30,608 bases of DNA, taken from a virus. Position numbers and translations under genes: made by a program. A model generated the notes under the pieces. That model searched no databases. It worked only from the letters and a program-made list of their open reading frames with translations, and was not told the DNA's origin. The stretch lies in the IMG/VR virus record IMGVR_UViG_3300048113_000120, positions 1-30,608 of that record; one strand, given 5' to 3'. Positions 29,530 through 30,608 of the stretch are shown piece after piece; positions within the stretch are counted from its first letter, which is position 1, and the number at the start of each line of letters is the position of its first letter.

Positions 29530-29631
29530 ATGAAAACCATCCTTATACTGGCGATTATCGCCCTAGTATTGATTGCCTATGACGATTTAGGCGGTAGATA
29601 CATGAGAAAAGAAGAACACCCTGAAAATTAA
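29530..29631 (+). CDS. 33-residue membrane peptide
   Basis: ATG 29530 opens a frame coding a Lys followed by a hydrophobic stretch (TILILAIIALVLIAY), then a charged tail with DDLGGRYMRKEEH. It is a single-span microprotein, probably N-out or N-in with the tail in the cytoplasm. The ribosome site is weak (TGAGA), but a -10-like TATAAT lies about 27 bases upstream. Coding status is uncertain because of its size. Confidence 0.5.
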   Translation: MKTILILAIIALVLIAYDDLGGRYMRKEEHPEN

Positions 29632-29635
29632 TTGC

Positions 29636-29665
29636 TTGACTGTAAAGCATTAGTTATAGTATATA
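29636..29665 (+). promoter_or_regulatory. Promoter for the terminase operon (predicted)
   Basis: TTGACT at 29636-29641 with TATATA at 29660-29665 (18-base spacer; GTATAT with 17 also fits) is the best sigma-70-like pair in this part of the genome. It lies 35 bases before the first gene leading into the terminase genes, with TGAGGT as ribosome site between. Confidence 0.55.
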
Positions 29666-29699
29666 GGCGATAGATAGAACCAATAATGAGGTAACTACT

Positions 29700-29954
29700 A
29701 TGATGAGCCTAGAGCTAACTAACAAGATCAACACTTGTAAAGAGAACGGATGGACTGATCTATTGTCTAAGCTAGACGAGATCACCCAGAGCCTAATCGA
29801 GAACCCAAGTGCAGGGCATCAGATCAAAACAGCGTTAGTCTTCTGGAAAGATGCGGTTGACTGTCGCGCCAAAGGTCTACCCCCGCAAGAGCATGATATA
29901 ATAATCAAGAACCCCAAGATGAATACCAGGCAGGTGTTCGGAGCAGATATGTAA
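29700..29954 (+). CDS. Protein of unknown function upstream of small terminase
   Basis: 84 residues with two adjacent ATG codons (29700, 29703) behind ATGAGGT. The sequence is helical (LELTNKINTCKENGWTDLL, then a LDEITQSLIENP helix) with two Cys that are not in a metal pattern. One base separates its stop from the small terminase start, so it is in the packaging operon and could regulate packaging or be an early leader protein. No family recognised. Confidence 0.68.
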   Translation: MMSLELTNKINTCKENGWTDLLSKLDEITQSLIENPSAGHQIKTALVFWKDAVDCRAKGLPPQEHDIIIKNPKMNTRQVFGADM

Positions 29955-29955
29955 G

Positions 29956-30321
29956 ATGGGAAGACCCAAGTGGATTCCAGATGCAGAGATATGCGCTAGA
30001 GCCTCAGAAATGGCTTCTAGGGGCTTAACTGTAGCTCAGATAGCTGATTGTTTAGGGGTATCAGATCAAACGATCTACGAGCGACAGAAAGAGTATCCTG
30101 AGTTTTTAGAGTCTATAAAAAGGGGTAGAAGTGCAGGGATGAATCAGATCACTAATGCACTGTTTGAAAAAGCAGTCAATGGTGATAATACTGCTATGAT
30201 CTTCTACCTAAAGACAAGAGACAGAGAGAACTGGGGCGAGCAGTACATAGAACCAGTCAAAGAGATACCACCAATCAATATAACTGTTCACCCTGATGCA
30301 ATTAACAAAGCCTCAGAGTGA
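29956..30321 (+). CDS. terS: Terminase small subunit
   Basis: 121 residues. The N-terminal HTH (RGLTVAQIADCLGVSDQTIYE at about 22-42) should recognise the packaging site. The middle has FLESIKRGRSAGMNQITNALFEKAVNGDNTAMIFYLKTRDRENWGE in the standard form of small terminases of this type (the 'ALFEKA..GD.TAmIFyLKtr....W' block). The C-terminal tail is Pro/Ile-rich and likely contacts the large subunit. Its 3' end overlaps the large terminase start by 26 bases, which couples the two. It forms an oligomeric ring that selects phage DNA. Confidence 0.88.
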   Translation: MGRPKWIPDAEICARASEMASRGLTVAQIADCLGVSDQTIYERQKEYPEFLESIKRGRSAGMNQITNALFEKAVNGDNTAMIFYLKTRDRENWGEQYIEPVKEIPPINITVHPDAINKASE

Positions 30322-30608
30322 GATCTTTTGCTCACCCTCTAGGTTCAGAGCGGTGGTAGCAGGAAGACGATTCGGCAAGACGTTTCTCTCGACAGGGGAG
30401 ATTCTAAGAGCCGCCATTGGGGGTGCGAACAGGAACTGTTGGTATGTAGCTCCTACCTATGGGGCGGCTAAAGAGATTGCCTGGGATATGCTTATACACA
30501 CTATCCCAGAAGAGTATATTTCCAAGACCAATGAGACATCCTTAACGATCAGACTAATTAATGGTTCAGTAATCAGCCTTAAAGGCGCAGAGAAGCCTAA
30601 CAACCTAC
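30296..30608 (+). CDS. terL: Terminase large subunit, N-terminal part (continues at base 1)
   Basis: ATG 30296 opens MQLTKPQSEIFCSPSRF and then the Walker A VVAGRRFGKT at residues 20-29 (Lys28, Thr29), with an adenine-binding Q-motif (the Gln of TKPQ) before it. A WYVAPTYGAAKEIAWD segment follows, and the frame runs into bases 1-1041 without interruption, giving 408 residues in total. The gene overlaps the small subunit by 26 bases. Bases 30482-30608 repeat bases 1-127, so the last 127 bases here are counted twice in the window. Confidence 0.95.
   Translation, partial: MQLTKPQSEIFCSPSRFRAVVAGRRFGKTFLSTGEILRAAIGGANRNCWYVAPTYGAAKEIAWDMLIHTIPEEYISKTNETSLTIRLINGSVISLKGAEKPNNL
30482..30608. repeat. 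Terminal direct repeat, right copy
   Basis: Identical to bases 1-127. Removing one copy gives a 30,481-bp circle with an intact large terminase gene. Confidence 0.95.

Noticed and set aside
1-30608. CRISPR arrays, transposons, integrase or att sites.
   Set aside because: No regularly spaced repeats outside the fibre gene, no transposase or recombinase motifs, and the only long direct repeat is the 127-bp assembly overlap.

Overview
The window is one complete circular map of a small tailed-phage (siphovirus) genome. Bases 1-127 are repeated exactly at 30482-30608, so the unit is 30,481 bp, and the large terminase gene runs across the arbitrary cut point (start at 30296, stop at 1041). Every gene I can support is on the plus strand. 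Genes are tightly packed, many with stop/start overlaps such as ATGA or TAATG. The J-like tail tip protein, M15 endolysin, signal-peptide proteins and NinB/NinG recombination genes point to a Gram-negative host. The VGIGT-repeat fibre ending in an S74 chaperone, the small lysine-rich head-region proteins and the extra virion protein resemble families I associate with marine phage genomes. The host itself cannot be read from the sequence. The 127-bp overlap suggests a short-read (metagenomic) assembly with k = 127.

Layout. (1) 29956 through the cut to about 6430: small and large terminase, portal, minor head protein, a 24-residue basic peptide, scaffold, major capsid protein, a terminator, then head-completion and tail-completion genes. 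(2) 6449-9923: tail tube, tail assembly chaperone with a programmed -1 frameshift, a short tape measure protein and two tail-tip proteins. (3) 9923-18518: J-like tip protein, a second tip protein with a carbohydrate-binding-like domain, two small proteins, a 1,223-residue self-cleaving fibre and three small accessory proteins. (4) 18518-22167: membrane and exported proteins, holin, a virion-protein-like gene and the M15 endolysin, closed by a strong terminator. (5) 22296-23912: early genes, namely a single-strand annealing protein, a small exported cysteine-rich protein, an SSB ending in DDIPF and an XRE regulator. (6) 23913-24314: a 402-bp non-coding, strongly structured region. (7) 24315-28118: HTH protein, AT-rich DNA methyltransferase, replication-associated proteins, NinB, HTH-metallophosphoesterase, zinc ribbon and NinG. 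(8) 28119-29954: small unknown and membrane proteins, three of them under 60 codons, plus a hairpin-rich gap upstream of the terminase genes.

How it fits together. The phage has recombination functions (annealing protein, SSB, NinB, NinG, possible nuclease) but no recognisable polymerase, primase, replicative helicase or integrase, so it probably borrows the host replisome. No lysogeny module is evident beyond one small XRE protein. The points most worth a second look are the frameshift site with its stem-loop, the exported gene sitting between 17-bp direct repeats inside the annealing protein/SSB pair, the structured region at 23.9-24.3 kb, the compositionally foreign methyltransferase and the candidate packaging region at 29.4-29.5 kb.
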